From Turnera subulata (taxonomy: Eukaryota; Streptophyta; Magnoliopsida; Malpighiales; Passifloraceae): a stretch of 64,000 bases of DNA. The notes beneath the pieces were generated by a model that saw only the letters and a program-made list of their open reading frames with translations, searched no databases and was not told where the DNA came from. How positions within the stretch are numbered: the first letter of the stretch is position 1; each line of letters begins with the position of its first letter. Of the stretch, positions 23,114 to 36,839 are shown piece by piece. The stretch covers positions 85,313 to 149,312 of the forward strand of contig JAKUCV010002140.1 in assembly GCA_028386065.3 (NCBI GenBank), given 5' to 3'. Made by a program: the position numbers and the translations under genes.

Positions 23114-24772
23114 ATGGCGACAATGCCGAATTTGTACGGGCGCACGAAGAACGTGACAAAGAGGTCGAAGAAGTACTTGGAGGAAGCCCTGTACTTGCGC
23201 CTCTTCAAAGACGGTAGCGCCGAGACTAACGTCAGGCACCAACTCAACCTCTTCATCAAGTCCTCCAAGCGTGTCTACAAATGGGAAGTTGGCGACACTA
23301 TCAAGAAGCTCCGCCAACGCAGTCTCTATTACCCTGCCCTCAAGGTTCCCATCTCTAACACCCCCATTTCTCTCACCCAGCTTATTTTCCATCTTAACCC
23401 TAATTCAAGCCGAAATTTAATGTCTTTATTAGTTGTAGGTTGATTTGGTTAGCAAAAATTAATGTATGTGTGTCATATTCCTGGTGGGTTTTGGTGGCTT
23501 TGTTGATTTTGAAACTTTTGCTTCCAGTTGTCTGATGCTATGTCTTGGAGAGGCATGAACAAGACTGTCAGTGATGAGGCTATTCATCTTGATTTGGTAG
23601 CCAAGGCACGGGGCATTCCTGCCGCCGAGAATTACTTCATTGATCTTCCTGACTCGTCCAAGACGATCCAGACATATGGGGCGCTTTTTAATTGTTATTG
23701 TACTGAACTAATGACCGAAGAAGCAGAGGCGCTTTTGGAGAAGATGAAGGAACTTGGTCTTGGTTTGACCTCCATGTCGTATAATAGCCTTATGAATCTC
23801 TATATGAAGGTTGGTCAGCCGGAAAAGATTCCTGGAGTCATACTCGAGATGAAGGCTAATAATGTTACGCCTGATGTGTTTACCTATAATGTCTGGATGA
23901 GGGGTCTGGCTGCTGCGAATGATGTTTTTGGTGTTGAGAATGTCATTGAGGAAATGAAGAGGGATGGCCAAGTTGATCCGGATTGGACGACGTATGGTAA
24001 CTTAGCCTCAATATATGTTGATGCTGGTTTGTTTGAGAAGGCAGAGAAGGCATTGAAAGAGCTAGAGAAGAAGAATGCACACCGAGATCTTACTGCTTAC
24101 CAATTTCTGATTACCTTGTATGGCCGAACTGGGAACTTGCTTGAGGTTTATAGGGTCTGGCGCTCTCTGAGGCTGGCTTTTCCCAAAACTGCAAACATAA
24201 GCTATCTGAATATGATCCAGGTGCTTGTTAACTTGAAAGATTTGCCTGGTGCAGAGAAATGTTTCAGGGAATGGGAATCGGGTTGCTCAACTTATGATAT
24301 CAGGATAGCTAATGTTCTAATCAGAGCTTATGCCAAGGAGGGTTTGCTAGCTAAAGCAATAGAGCTCAAGGAGAGGGCTGCGGATGAAGGGGCCAAGCCA
24401 AATGCTAAAACCTGGGAAATATTTTTGGATTATTATTTAAAACAAGGCGATGTCAAATTCGCAGTTGAGTGTATGGATAATGCCATATCAAAAGGTAGAG
24501 GAGATGGTCAGAAATGGATTCCATCGCCTGAGATTGTGAGGTCATTGATGGCACATTTCGAGCAACAAAAGGATGTTGATGGTGCAGAAAGTTTTATTGA
24601 GATCTTGAAGCAGGCTGTAGATGATGTAGGGAGGGAGGTGTTTGAGTCACTGATCAGAACTTATGCAGCTGCTGGAAGAACAAGTCCCGTGATGCGTCGG
24701 AGATTGAAGATGGAGAATGTGGAGTTGAGCGAGGCAGGTCAGAAATTGCTTGAAGCGATATGTGTGGAGTGA
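23114..24772 (+). CDS. P-class PPR protein, At1g60770-like
   Basis: Two exons, 23114-23344 and 23528-24772, joined by a GT-AG intron in phase 0, give 491 aa, the length I recall for Arabidopsis At1g60770. The ATG at 23114 opens MATMPNLYGRTKNVTKRSKK, a basic N-terminus suited to an organelle targeting signal. Repeated 35-residue PPR helices fill most of the protein (for example TYGALFNCYCTELMTEEAEA, SYNSLMNLYMKVGQPEKIPG and TYNVWMRGLAAANDVFGVEN). There is no E or DYW editing extension. PPR proteins bind RNA or rRNA in mitochondria or plastids. I recall the Arabidopsis relative being assigned to the mitochondrial large ribosomal subunit (mL101/rPPR4), but this should be checked. The reading frame is intact and likely functional. 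Confidence 0.93.
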
Positions 24773-27700
24773 GTTTTCTTTGCTGTTTTCGTTGCGCTGC
24801 CATAATTTGGTTTCATGTAGGAGCAAATTTTGAATGGATTACGGTAATAATGAAACACATCCTCTCTTTGCTGTCGTATTGAAATGTTAAATAGCTCAGC
24901 TACTGCTTGAGCTAAATTGCTTCCGCCAGCTGCTGCAAGATCTCTTTTTTGTACGTTTAGAGACTACAGATTATTGATCATCTTATTATGCAGAATTATT
25001 CTTTTCTTTTGGTCACTATTTGTTTTTCTTCAGATCAAAGGTTCTCACCTTGTAATAAACGGTGGCATTTTTTCTTTCTTGCACTGCTAAGGATCTGCTT
25101 AGAGCTGTTGACTCTCTAGTGATCCCAGATTTTATCCCTCCTATATATTAACTGCCATGTTCTCAGATTTTGGCCAGATTTACCTTTTGTCATACATGTT
25201 GCTATGCTGCTAGCCCTTGTACTCTCTAAGGTTAGGCCTTTCATTGTATGAGAGACACTGCCTAAGGCGCCTGTCTTACCGCATTTTGTTGTCTTTCATC
25301 AATTTGAGCGCCATATGGCAAGCCATTATAGTTCTCGTGTATGAGAAGCAAAACGGTCGTTTACATCTCTAGCGGATGAAGCCAGCTATCTACGCCAGAG
25401 ACATGTCCATTAGCAAACCAATTCCCATGGGCTCCCACGGCCTCCCACGGCCCGTGATCTGGTATTGAAAAGTTTATTTGATGTAAGATAATGTCGCACT
25501 AATATAAAGAACTACAAGAGCAAAATAAATAAATAAACCTCTGGTGTGGTTATGCAGATGAATCTTTTTAATTCAGTTCCTTTATTTTGTGTTGATGCTT
25601 ACAAGAACGATTTATGGGGCATTTCTTAGCCCCGTGTCTGTATTGCTAGTTAGTTTGCTTTTGGTCGAAACCAGGAAAAGTTGTATATTAGATGAACTTC
25701 AAAATATACAATCTTACAAAATCAAGGGACTCAGCCCAATGTGCTCCTGTCCCTCAGCAGGAGACTATTAATTACAGTTGGAGTGTAGTGAAGTAGTGTT
25801 AAACCCTGACAAAATACAAAAGCTTCAGGGAGTTTGCTTTGATATCAAGTGCTTCGGCCCCGTTTATTTACCCAAAAAAAAAAAAAAACTAGCCACTAAA
25901 TACACCGAAAAGTCTTACTAGTCACTCATATACCCAAAGAAAAAACTAACTGGCTAGCCACCAACACGGAAAAAAGAAAAAAGAGAGCAAGCTAGGCATA
26001 AATGCAAGGCCCAGTAAATGAATCGATCTAAGCTGTTGGAGATTTAGTTTAGTAGTTCTCCAGTGACATAGAAAAACTCATAATGTATAGTTGTCTTGGT
26101 TTGTAGTAGTAACTTTTTTTTTTTGGTAAAATTGGTAGTAGTAACTTGGAAGTGCTGGCAAAAAGAAAAAAGGGTAACTTGGAAGTTTTAAGCCTCATCA
26201 ATTAATGCGTGCATCCACCACAGTTGATCATAACTGAGGGTGGCATCTCGTGGCAACTCCTCAGCAGGAAAGGATTAATTATCTGGATGCGAGACTTGAT
26301 TGCATGGCATGGTATACGCATTTATGAAACAGAAGATCATTCAAGTTATAAACGTCTTCTTAAATCGTATCCTTTGACTTTTAATGTGAGAGCAATTCTC
26401 CATGCAGTCAAGCCATGTGGTTTACTGACATATATATGTCCTCACAAAACCAAAAAATTGAATCATCTATTTGACTATTTGAGGCATTGAGTAATCAATT
26501 TCACATGCCTCCACAATTCCTGCGATTGACCCCTCTTTAAGAATTTCTTTTATACCTTTGTCAAGATGATGATCAATCACGCATCTTCAGGATCAGCACC
26601 ACCAACACAGCCACAAAATAACAGTGACATTGACACAATGGTTACGGGTGCCTTAAATATATATTCTGCTTGCCACTGTCTACTCCACAAAATAGCAGCA
26701 ACATATTGGGATTGTTGGCCTTAGAATCGTCAGCCACACCATTTGTTATGGTTGGTGGATTCAATTAAGATGATGCAGAGAGTGGTTGCTTGATGCATCA
26801 GAGAGACTTAAATATCTTCAACTGAACTAGAACCAGAAATACCAACTGACCTTACTGGTTTTTTTGGTTGGTTGGTCCTTTTTCTTCTCTTGTTTTGAGC
26901 CTAAAATTAATAGGGGGCGTCTTCTTAAAGAAAATGTGGTATGCAAGTGTGAAAGCCAGCTTTCAGTGGAACCACCGACTTGGCGTCCAAGTCAAATTGT
27001 ATGACCTTCTCTGTCTTGTATTGTACCTTACAGCTGCTAGCCATACCCAGATGTTATCGGTATTTTTCTTTACATCTTTTTTTGGTGGTAATAAATAATT
27101 AGCCTTACCTTTTGGTGCCCGCCGCCCGGGTTATATATACTTATCAGGCAGACACATATTGATTAGCAAGCATTATCATGACAGGCGACTTGGTAGGTCC
27201 ATTTTTAACATATACTATAATAATTAGATTGGTTGGGATCGTTCATTATGTATATATAAGTGATATTAGAAGTCACTGTGGTATATATAGCAGAATAATT
27301 AAGGAGATGGACAATGAAATTTGCAAGTTTGGCAAATTAATTAAGCGACTAGATTTGGCATACCTGACTGATGCATGTAGCCTGTGGGTTCTTAATATTA
27401 TTAGTGAACAAAGGAATTTCACTCAAAAGCTCTAAATTTTGCGAGTGAAGCAAGCAAATTGAGTAAAGTTGCTACACGGATATAGAATTTTGCGCATTTG
27501 TTGTCTCAAGGGGAAACATAATGAATGATGGGTCTTGATCTTCACAAAAGGAATTCCAAAAGTATAAAACAAGCTATGTCCACCTCCACATGGGAAGAAG
27601 GGTATCTACATACATCTAGTAGTGCTGCAAGCATAATGACCGAATCTCAGTCATTTTATCTATAAACTTTCATCTGGAGTCGAATAAAATAATTAACTAT

Positions 27701-28800
27701 TGGTTGCAATAACGTAAAAAATTCGAGAGATACGCTTTTGTGAGATATTAATCCAAAATCATAAGCGTCGCTAAAATGATAACTACTCCCAATTACTACG
27801 TTACTGCAACCATCGAGATATTAATCAGAATCAGAATAACTCATCACCCTTTTCGAACTCTGCTCTATATTGCCCTGTAATTTAATTTAAGTATAGAAAC
27901 CGGGATCCAATTGCAAAGGATAAATAGACTCTAGAGCAGAAAAAGAACGAGAAATACCCAGCTATGTCGGGTAGAAATAGTATACCAATATTGTCGTAGC
28001 ATTAATGGGGGAATTTCTTCTTTAGCTCTAAGAAAAGATATTGATTTCGAAAACTGGTTTAGTATATATTCCATTGTGTATTTGTTTTGGGTATTTGGCG
28101 AGGTTACAGTTTGTTAGCTGCTATCCAATGAAAATTACGAAATTGTGTGGTTATTGTTAACATCAAGCATGCCCTATCACTACGTGCACTCTAATTAAAG
28201 AAAACCCAACCATTATTCTCTCTAAAAAAAAAAAGTAAACCCAACCATTAGGAACACATTCACGTTGTGCTCCGGGACCCATGGCCATTGTCAAAGGATG
28301 CATGTGCGGGATTAATGAACCCATTTTGATAGTGGTTAGATATTGGGGGTTTTTCTGTGGTCCCTAACTGAATGGCCTTTTCAATTTTCATTTCCTCCCA
28401 ATCCATGCCTAGAATGGGAAAAGAACAAGTGCCAAGAAAAAAATAAGGAACATGATGTACCAAGATGATTTACGCACATTGCACAAGGATAATTAAGAGT
28501 AAAGAAAAGGGAAATAGCACTTTGGGAAAAAAAAGAAGATAAAGGAAAGGCAAGAGCACAAGCCATAGTATATTCACTAATAGTATTTCTTTTCCAAATT
28601 TACATGATGTCCCTAAAGGTGATGGTAGTATAACTAAAATAACCTGTTAGTTGAGGAGAAAAGAAGGAGAAAAAATGGATTAACGAGGAGATAAAATAAG
28701 AATAACCCAAACAGAAGAAGAAACCCATATCACCCAATTGTAAAAAAAAAAAAAAGAGAAACAAGAATAAAGAGAAAAAAAAAAACCCTATACCATTCCC
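24773..28800. other. Intergenic between PPR and neprosin genes
   Basis: About 4 kb of AT-rich DNA containing the 3' flanks of both genes (they converge). A weak inverted pair (GGTTGCAATAACGTA near 27700 and TACGTTACTGCAACC near 27800) may be an old small MITE. A 93-codon frame at 26209-26490 has no recognisable domain and no coding support. I see no other feature. Confidence 0.4.
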
Positions 28801-31800
28801 TTAGGGACATCTCACGTTTCTTCCAGGTCCTCCGTAGTAAAAATAATTGCCCCACACTCTATTAATCCCACCTTGAATATCGTAGCAATTTGGATGATCA
28901 GCCAGTACCCTTAGATTTGACAACGGAATTAGATTGTTGTCCCAATCCACCACCTGGAGATTTCGAAAATAGGAGGCTTTTCCAAAACCCTCCCCTGCAA
29001 AATGGCCACTACCCATTTGTGTTGCGGTGTGGAATCCTGATGGCCTGGAATTGACAATCTCTCCACCAAATTGTACCATACTTGCGTGATCCCTTAGATG
29101 CGTGAACAAAAATGATGGCCAGTAACCCACTAGTACCCCATTGCCGAATTCCAACCACCAATTTCCATGCTTTGGATCCTACACAAAAGTGATACCAACT
29201 ATTATGGTTTCTTCACAAATACCATAATTGTAAACATTGCGCATGCTATCTAGCTAGGGGAAGTAACCCCCCAAAAAAAACATAAGAAAAAAATGGGCCA
29301 AGACTTTTTGAGTTAAAAGGGAAGGTTCCTTGGAGAGAAAAAGAAATGATTATTTGCTTCATTTAGCGTGGGTTGGCTGTTAAACTTAGAATTATGTGAA
29401 AAAATCTGCAAGGTATAAAAAAGAAGAGGGAAACAAGAAAAAAAACATAAAGTGGGTCTAACTCGGGGAGGGCTCTCTTTTACTAGGAAAGGAAGAGAAT
29501 CTTGCAAAGCGAAAAGCACGAGAGGATTGCAGACACTATTTGAAGTCATTAGTGCACGCCTACTAGGTCGATGTATGGAGTATGGACTACATATACATGC
29601 AACTTGTCACCTGTAAGGTTATTTTTTACATATACATATATATATATATATAGTCTCAAAACATTAGATTTGGTGACAATGGAGTTGCAAGCGTACTCTA
29701 TGAACTTTTTCTGGTTGAATTTAAAGTAATAAGATCAGGCGGTCCAAAATCATATGTCACTAGTTTTTGTTTTGTCCTTTTTGCAGGGTCAGAGCAGAAA
29801 AGATTGACAGTGGATGCTAGATTTACAATCTACCGCATTATATACGTATATAATTGATGTCATTTTGTCTTGACTGGAAAAAGATAAAAGAATAGACAGT
29901 GTTATCTTCTTTTACTCTGTGAAAGCTTTTCCAGAAAAATTTGTATAGATTATAAACCAAATTCAATTCTCACTAAAGAAAGTGTTTGTTGACCATTTAG
30001 TTAGTGAGTGTCTTTGTTTTTCGAGTTGATTGCCGCTTACCTTCCAAATCAGTAAACTGATGTCAAATTGTCCACCACTATAAGCAGAGGTTGGAGAGAT
30101 AGCAGCCCCAATAGCAATTCTATTGTTTGTTTGAACAAAGCCCGAGCATAGCAAATTGTAGCACCCAGTGGCTTGATAAGCATCACTCTGTGATGGCAAA
30201 TAAAAAGTGAAGCCATTATTGTGTAGTCATGATTTGAGTACTATCTTATACTTGAAGGCAGGAGAAAGTAGGAGAAAAATAAAGAGAAGAAAAAAAGTAT
30301 GCCAAAATGGTTTTGTATGCTCACTGTCCAGTACGTGAAAAACCTTGGATAGTTGTCCCCGTATAGCTCTGGGCTAACCTGCAAAAGTATTTAATTTATT
30401 AACATCTTTGGCTTCTATACAAAAAACTGTGAAAGTGAGAGGTAGCTGGAGCCTGGATTGCAATAACCGCTAGCTATAAATATGAAATCAATACATTTAT
30501 TTCGTCGAAATAACTCAGTAATTCTTCCGATTCATAGGTTTTCTTCAAATGACGATGCTTTCGATGATGCAAACTTCTGTTCTGTTTTCCAGAATTAGTT
30601 TTTCATCATGGACTTAAAAAATGCAGAAACTATATATGTTACTTCCAGAAGAAATTTCACCAGATTGTAACTGAGATTTCTTCGTATTAATCATTTTTTC
30701 CCTTTTAAGTTGCGATAGAATTAGGCAGAACTGAACCACAGTACTTTCAACTTATAGCTAGTTTCATAATTGTAATAGTAGTTCGATGATTTTGCATGTT
30801 ATATATATTTATACATATAATTCTAGTAGTTCTATTGTTATATAAAAAGTTCCAGGCAAACTTCTATAAGCAATTAAGCTATTAGTCCCTTACCTGCCAG
30901 CCAGCTTCGATAGTGTTAAGATCATCACCAAATGAGCCAGAAATGACCCACATTTGTGACAAGCTGAATTCGTATTGATTAGAAACCCGGGGTGCCCACA
31001 CATTTATGCTGGCTTTTGCTCCATAATATTGATCCCCAGTCACGTACCCAACTGCGTGCTGTCAGCCAACATTTGATGGGAAACCACAATTAATAAATAT
31101 TCAGTGAAACTAGCAGAATTTGTTAGCACATTAATATTAAATATCCATTGAAACTAGCAGAATATATATGTTGCACTCACTATCCTTTTCAACATATCAG
31201 TGATTTTTTTCTTTTTTTCCCCTCTACTTTGATATGAAACAGATTTGTGGCCCTTAACCTATAATAACTTTCTTATTATTGATGGTACAATTCACATTCA
31301 TGCGCATAGCGAAGGTGGGTAGATGCATTTTTTTCGTTTCTCTTTCTTCTCTCAGATACTAAGAAGGAAACCAGGTTCACATTTCCAAACTCTTAATTAT
31401 GAGCATGTCATGGGTCTATTTTTTTTGAAGGAAAGATGGGCATCATCAACTGAAAATGACTTGGCTTGAAATTAGTAAAGTTACTAGTAGTGTACATACG
31501 AAGTATAATACTAACAAGGAAAAACATGAACTTCTGCAATTACTACATAGAGGAATCAGATGATGTTTTGATGATTGCAATAAATGAACAGTCACAATAC
31601 GGAGGCCTGCTCATAAAATTTTTTTTGGGTCAATAATTTGTTTAAGTCACTGCCTTGCAAATTGAATTTGATATGATGGAAGCTAGCTTAACTTTAAACG
31701 CTAGCGTAGTTGGCATAATTATTTGGCATTAAATATATTGAACCAGCCATTGAGGAAGGAAAAGTGAAAATAATAGAACTTGAGTGATGTTTACTGTTGC

Positions 31801-33094
31801 TATTGAGATGCTGTTTTGAAAGGCTCTCTTTTCCTTATAGGAAACACTATTAATCTCTCCCGTTTAGTATTTTGATTAAACTGCACGTCAAATTCAAAAG
31901 ATCAGGCCAAAAAGAAGCAGCATAGTGCCTTTGGTTTTGATAAATCCAAAAAACATAATAAAATTCAAAAAGCAGTTTTTTGTATCATTACGCTTTTAAT
32001 ATCTTTCTTTGTATTTTTAATCCAACAGTTGTCTTCATCAGAAAAGAGACGTGGAAGCAAAATAAAAATGAAAAAAAAAAGGGAAGAAGATTAAGCAACA
32101 AAGGATTTCTTGGCCAGTAGTATATATGTTTGACCACTTTCTTCTGGGTTGGTGATTTGATTAAAGGCTGTAGGACTTCAAAAAAGAAAGAAAAAGCAAA
32201 AGGATGCAATAAGAAGAAGAAAAAGAAATTCACATCAATGTGGACATGCAATTACCTCATGTCCATTGCTGCTGGTGTCTCTTCTAACAATTCTTCTTAG
32301 TTTCCTTCCAAATCTTCTCAACGAGCTAGCCCTTAAGATGTCTTGTTCGGTTGTTCGTCTCACCGGAATTGTCCCTTCTGGACATGATTCTCCAGATACA
32401 CCCCACAACTGGAAATTCTCACTGACCATCCCATTTGGATTGTGCCCCTTCGGCCTTTCTGGTGGCTCCTGCAAATTCATGCAAATTAACAAAAACCCAA
32501 CAACATATACATAAATTCACCTCCAAAGTAATTAAGCATTCAATGACCTCTATGGAGGATATTCAGAACCATTGATACGTAATAGTTGATTAAAGAAAAA
32601 AAAAAAGAAAAAAGAAAAGAAACCTTACCAGTGGTCTTTGTCCTTTCAACTTAGGATGATCAAAAGCTGCTTGTTCGTGAGACAGAACACAGTCTATAAG
32701 ATCACCATCAGGACTCTGCAGCGAAAAAACAAGAACCTGAAGTATCAATCTCCATTTATGAAAAGAGAACAAATAAACAAAGGAAAACGGAAATGAAATC
32801 CATATGTAGAAGCAGGAGTATTATTTTAGGGGACAAATGAAAGTCAGATATATGCACCTGAATTGTCTTGACTGCAGGCTTGTTGATCTTCTTGAGATGT
32901 TCTCTTATCATCTTCAGCTTTTGTAACTCTTCTTGGGGCTTGAAAGTTTGGTTGCTTGCATGGCTATTAATAACTCCGGTTTCCAGGGAATAAGCAGGAC
33001 AAAAGGAAGAAGAAACAACAAGAAGAAAGTAGACAAAAATATTGGACATGATGAACGGTGCCGAGATCTTAGTACAACACCAGCTAGAAGCCAT
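28801..33094 (-). CDS. Neprosin-family (DUF239) secreted protein
   Basis: Seven exons on the minus strand, all phase 0: 33094-32858, 32715-32629, 32468-32256, 31058-30894, 30378-30325, 30187-30041, 29178-28801; 426 aa. The N-terminus has a signal peptide (SNIFVYFLLVVSSS). Residues about 45-150 form the neprosin activation peptide region (KLKMIREHLKKINKPAVKTI, then DGDLIDCVLSHEQAAFDHP). The neprosin domain follows to the end. Two glutamates, Glu230 in TIEAGWQ and Glu341 in QFGGEI, occupy positions like the catalytic pair of Nepenthes neprosin, a prolyl endopeptidase. Activity of plant paralogues is mostly untested, so peptidase function is inference. An upstream in-frame ATG at 33229 exists, but the start at 33094 places the signal peptide near the terminus. 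It resembles Arabidopsis At1g10750/At1g23340. Confidence 0.92.
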
Positions 33095-35015
33095 GTTTGA
33101 GAAACTTCCCTGTCTTGTTTCTCTTGCTAAATCCGTTTGTTTTTGGTGTCTACATTGGAGTGATTGTCTTGTTCTGTGATGAAAAGAAGACCGTTTATTC
33201 CTGGTTTTCGTATCCATCCACCACATCATTAATCACACCCAACCTAAGGAACCCAATTCAATTCAAGCTCTCACCATTCCCAAGCTCTTGAACCCCAAAA
33301 ATAAAGAATTCTCTCCCGACTCTTTCTCCGTGCCTTTCCTTCTATTCTCTCCTTACACCTTCTACTACTCTCTACCTTGGTTTTCTGTATCTGACACCTT
33401 CAATTTCTAGGCACGGAGTGACTAAAAAACCACACTCAGTAGTATTGGGTTGGGTTTTCTTAAAGTTTTACCCATGTGGGTGCGGAGCTATAAATACTAG
33501 CAGCAGTAGTAGTAGTGATGAAATCATGCTTTGTTTAAAAATCTCTAGGGGAGGAAAAAAAAAAATAGAAAAAGAGAAGAAAGAATTGGAGGGAGAGAGA
33601 GAGAAATGAGAGGGTATGTTTCCAGTCTCCAATACAAGGACTGAAAACTTTATCTTTTGTGTTAATTTTATAGGGCGAAATGGTACTATTTTCTGTTATT
33701 CTTTACTTTGGCCACGAGGACAGATGGGAATTACAATTGATTCTGGGTTTCCAAAGTTCTTTGCTTTGAGGTGTCCTCTTTCTCACTTCCCTAGATGTTC
33801 TTTGTGTCAGGAACTCAGTTTTTATGATCCTCCATTTTAATTACCATTATTTGGACACTCTAAAGCTAACCTACTTTAAATTAATTACTTTTTAAAAAAA
33901 TTGTTAATCGGTTTATGAACAGCCTCTACAGTGTGGATAATTTGGATATAAAACTAGATCATTGATCTCTTTTTTTCTTCAGAAAAACAGAACGCCAATT
34001 AGGCAATTAGTACCATACATACACCTGATGGCTAGCCAGCTAGAAATGTATATATATATATATATATGCTGGCCACCATTGCAGAAGAAAATTCTAAGAA
34101 AATCGGGGTTGAGTTGAGGTTAATTGTTTTGACCAACCACACCTTTAATTAGAAGCTGTCGTTTTCCAGGAGTGAAGCCAATTTCTTAATGATGTTGGGC
34201 CTGATGTGTTGGCACGCGCACTTGGTAATATCCCCCCAGCTTCTGCATGCTTAGGTTATGCTGTTAGTATTATTTTATTAATATGCCAAAATAAGGCACT
34301 CCTCTCGTGCATGCTCGTGCTGATTGCTTGGCTGGGTTTTTGGTTTGCTTAATTTTTGGGGCTCAATCTTTCCTTTTGTTGTTAAGAAACAACACCATTT
34401 GTCTGCTTCCCTATGCTTTCTACTACCATAGCTCCTCTCCGTTTCATGTTATTCTGTGCAAACACTTTTGCTGTTTCGCGATTATTGCAAGCACCGCCAC
34501 GTAGTGCTGGTGTAGTGTCGTGTGTACACATTTTAATTGTTCTATATAAAAAATGGCAAAACAAAATTTGCCAATTCCTACAATCTGTCCGTATGGTGGG
34601 TAAGTCTCTCAATGACAATTTCCTGTGTACACGAAGACTCGAATCCGAAATCTTGCTTAAGCGAAACGAGGTGGCTTACTACTTAGACTAATCCTCCATT
34701 GGTATAGCAAGATTAGGTATTGAAGAAGAGAGTTTAATGGAGGAGCTACATAATTAGGATTATTTGCCAAAATAGACGAATTAATCATTTGTTTGAATAC
34801 TCGCATTCCGAATAATTATCAATCGAGCAAGTGAGCTCCCTCCTTTGATGCTGCATTCTATTCACAGTAACCAAAGGATCAAAATAAATAAATTTATTGT
34901 CATGTTCCAATAATTATAAAACGCTGCAAAATACATAAAAGAAGTTAAAATATTTTTTTGATAATAGTTATGTCAGTCATAGGAAATCCAATCAATCTTC
35001 CACTGTTAAGAAATT
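33095..35015. other. Upstream region of the neprosin gene
   Basis: This holds the presumed neprosin promoter and AT-rich DNA. It includes a TA dinucleotide run at about 34049-34068, a purine run at 33550-33605 and a SINE at the right. No gene is supported. Confidence 0.4.
34585..34695 (-). mobile_element. SINE fragment
   Basis: On the minus strand it reads AGTAGTAAGCCACCTCGTTT, then GATTTCGGATTCGAGTCTTC (B-box-like) and later ACTTACCCACCATACGG. The same order of blocks, including CACCCACCATAC, occurs on the plus strand at 56945-57065, so the two are members of one family. No target duplication was resolved. Confidence 0.5.
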
Positions 35016-35020
35016 AAAAG

Positions 35021-35986
35021 TGTTCGCGCACGAACAGCGAGCGACCCTCGACCTGCCGATTCGACTGTTTGAAGAGGCAAACCGACAACCAGATCCGACC
35101 GTTGAAAGGCCGAACGGACGGTGTCGTGCGTCCTGGACTGGGTTTTGATGCTGACCTGCCGATCCGACCGATGAAAAGGCCAAACCGACAACCGAATCTG
35201 ACCTTTGAATGAAGGGCCGAACGGACGAACGTCAAACGCCCTAAATTGGGTTTTGTGTTTTGTGTTTTCTAAGTTACACTAAACTAAGAAAGCATGATAA
35301 ATAACGCTGCGCGATAAAGGTAAACTAATAAAAGGTAGAAATTGTACTTTCATTGAAAAATTTGCGATCCTCGTACAAGTGTTATCCATAACCTTATATA
35401 GGTTATCCTAAAACGATTGATAAGATCATAAAACGCCTAAAAACCTTATTTCAAATTCTAAACATCACTTGGAGCGGGATATCCTCTGAATCCCGATACT
35501 TTCCCTTTTAACTTTCAAATACGAAAAGAAATCATAGAAGATTGCGCAGGCTCTAACGATTTGTGGAATTCCTTGATCACAAGCCAATCCTTGATTTGCC
35601 GATTCAAACTCAAGTCCAAGGACCGATCCTTGACCAGCATAAAACATCGGACTTAGAAAAGATATCAATCCCAATCTAGCGCCCCCGCCCTGTATTGGAT
35701 ATCGGGCTTAGTCCAACAAAAGACGAGTGACCCAAGGCATCCTAGCCCGATGAATAACATCGGTCCTGGACCTGTGGATGACATCGGTCTTGGACCTGTG
35801 GATGACATCGGTCTTGGACCTGCGGATGACATCGGTCTTGGACCTACGGATGACATCAGTCCTGGACCTGCGGATGACATCGGTCTTGGACCTGACGACA
35901 CCCCTGGACCATTTATAAGACCAGAAGTGGACATCAGTCTTGGACCAGACAAATGGGCCTTTACGGTTTTGGTCTTGATGTAAACA
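35021..35986 (-). repeat. 3' LTR of the Tat-like element (966 bp)
   Basis: It begins TGTTCGCGCACGAACAG and ends TGATGTAAACA as read on the plus strand. It contains six copies of a 24-base unit (GACATCGGTCTTGGACCTGY and four more bases) at about 35756-35900. Confidence 0.9.
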
Positions 35987-36159
35987 GTTGCTCCCCTCAG
36001 CCCTTTGATTGGAGACTATCGCAAATCGAAAGGATGATCCTTACCATCAGCCAAAATCGAGAAACCGGGACCAGAAGTCAACTCAGACGAACGACATGGC
36101 AAGAGCCAACCCCCCCGACACCCCGACAGTCGATCGAGCAAAAAGACCACCCCGTCGGT

Positions 36160-36790
36160 CATTTGGGAAGAAAGTCAACCATATTGGTCAAGCGAGGGAC
36201 AAGTCAAACCTGCCGGTCAACCGGTCAAAAAGTCAACCCTATCGGTCAACCGAACAAAAATCAAACTCGCCAGCCAAATCGGGTAAAAAGGCAACTCCAT
36301 CGGGCAACCGGGCAAAAAAGTCAAACCTGACAATCAAACGGCCAGAAAGTCAACATTGATGGTCAACCGGGTCAAAAGTCAACCCCGTCGGTCAACCAGG
36401 TAAAAAGCCAACCTCACCGGTCAACATGACCAAAAGGTCAACTCCATCGTTCGACCAGATCAAAAGTCAACCCCACCGGTCAATAGGGTCAAAAGGCCAA
36501 CTCCATCGGTCAACCAGAACAAAAGTCAACCCCACCGGTCAACAGGGTCAAAAGATCATCTCCATCGGTCAACCAGACCAAAAGTCAAGCCCAACGGTCA
36601 ACAGGGTCAAAAGATCAACTCCATCGGTCAACCAGATCAAAAGTCAATCCCACCGGTCAACAGGGTCAAAAGATCAACTCCATCGATCAACCGGATCAAA
36701 AGTCAACCTCATCGGTCAACGGGACTGAAAGTCAACTCACAGGTCATGGAGTAGGCAAAAGTCAACTCACAGGTCATGTAGTGAGAAAAA
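36160..36790. repeat. Tandem array, 59-bp period (GGTCAA-rich)
   Basis: Successive units carry CTCCATCGGTCAACCAG followed by AAAAGTCAACCCCACCGGTC. The CTCCATCG landmark recurs at 36442, 36501, 36560, 36619-36620 and 36679, giving a 59-bp period. The left part is more diverged. It lies in the presumed 3' untranslated region of the Tat-like element. Confidence 0.85.
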
Positions 36791-36839
36791 GTCAAACCAG
36801 GTCAAGGGAACGATCTGCGACATCAATCAACTAATCTGC

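Noticed and set aside
26209..26490. 93-codon plus-strand frame in the PPR-neprosin intergenic region
   Set aside because: Contains a start and stop but no recognisable family, no plausible splice partners and no coding composition.
27690..27820. Small inverted pair that might be a MITE
   Set aside because: Arms are only about 15 bases with mismatches and no target duplication was seen.
35750..35983. DDIGLGP-repeat protein frame in the LTR
   Set aside because: It is the translation of the 24-bp tandem repeat; a frame stays open because 24 is a multiple of three.
36009..36728. Lys/Ser/Gln-rich plus-strand frames
   Set aside because: They are translations of the 59-bp tandem array on the strand opposite to the element's genes.
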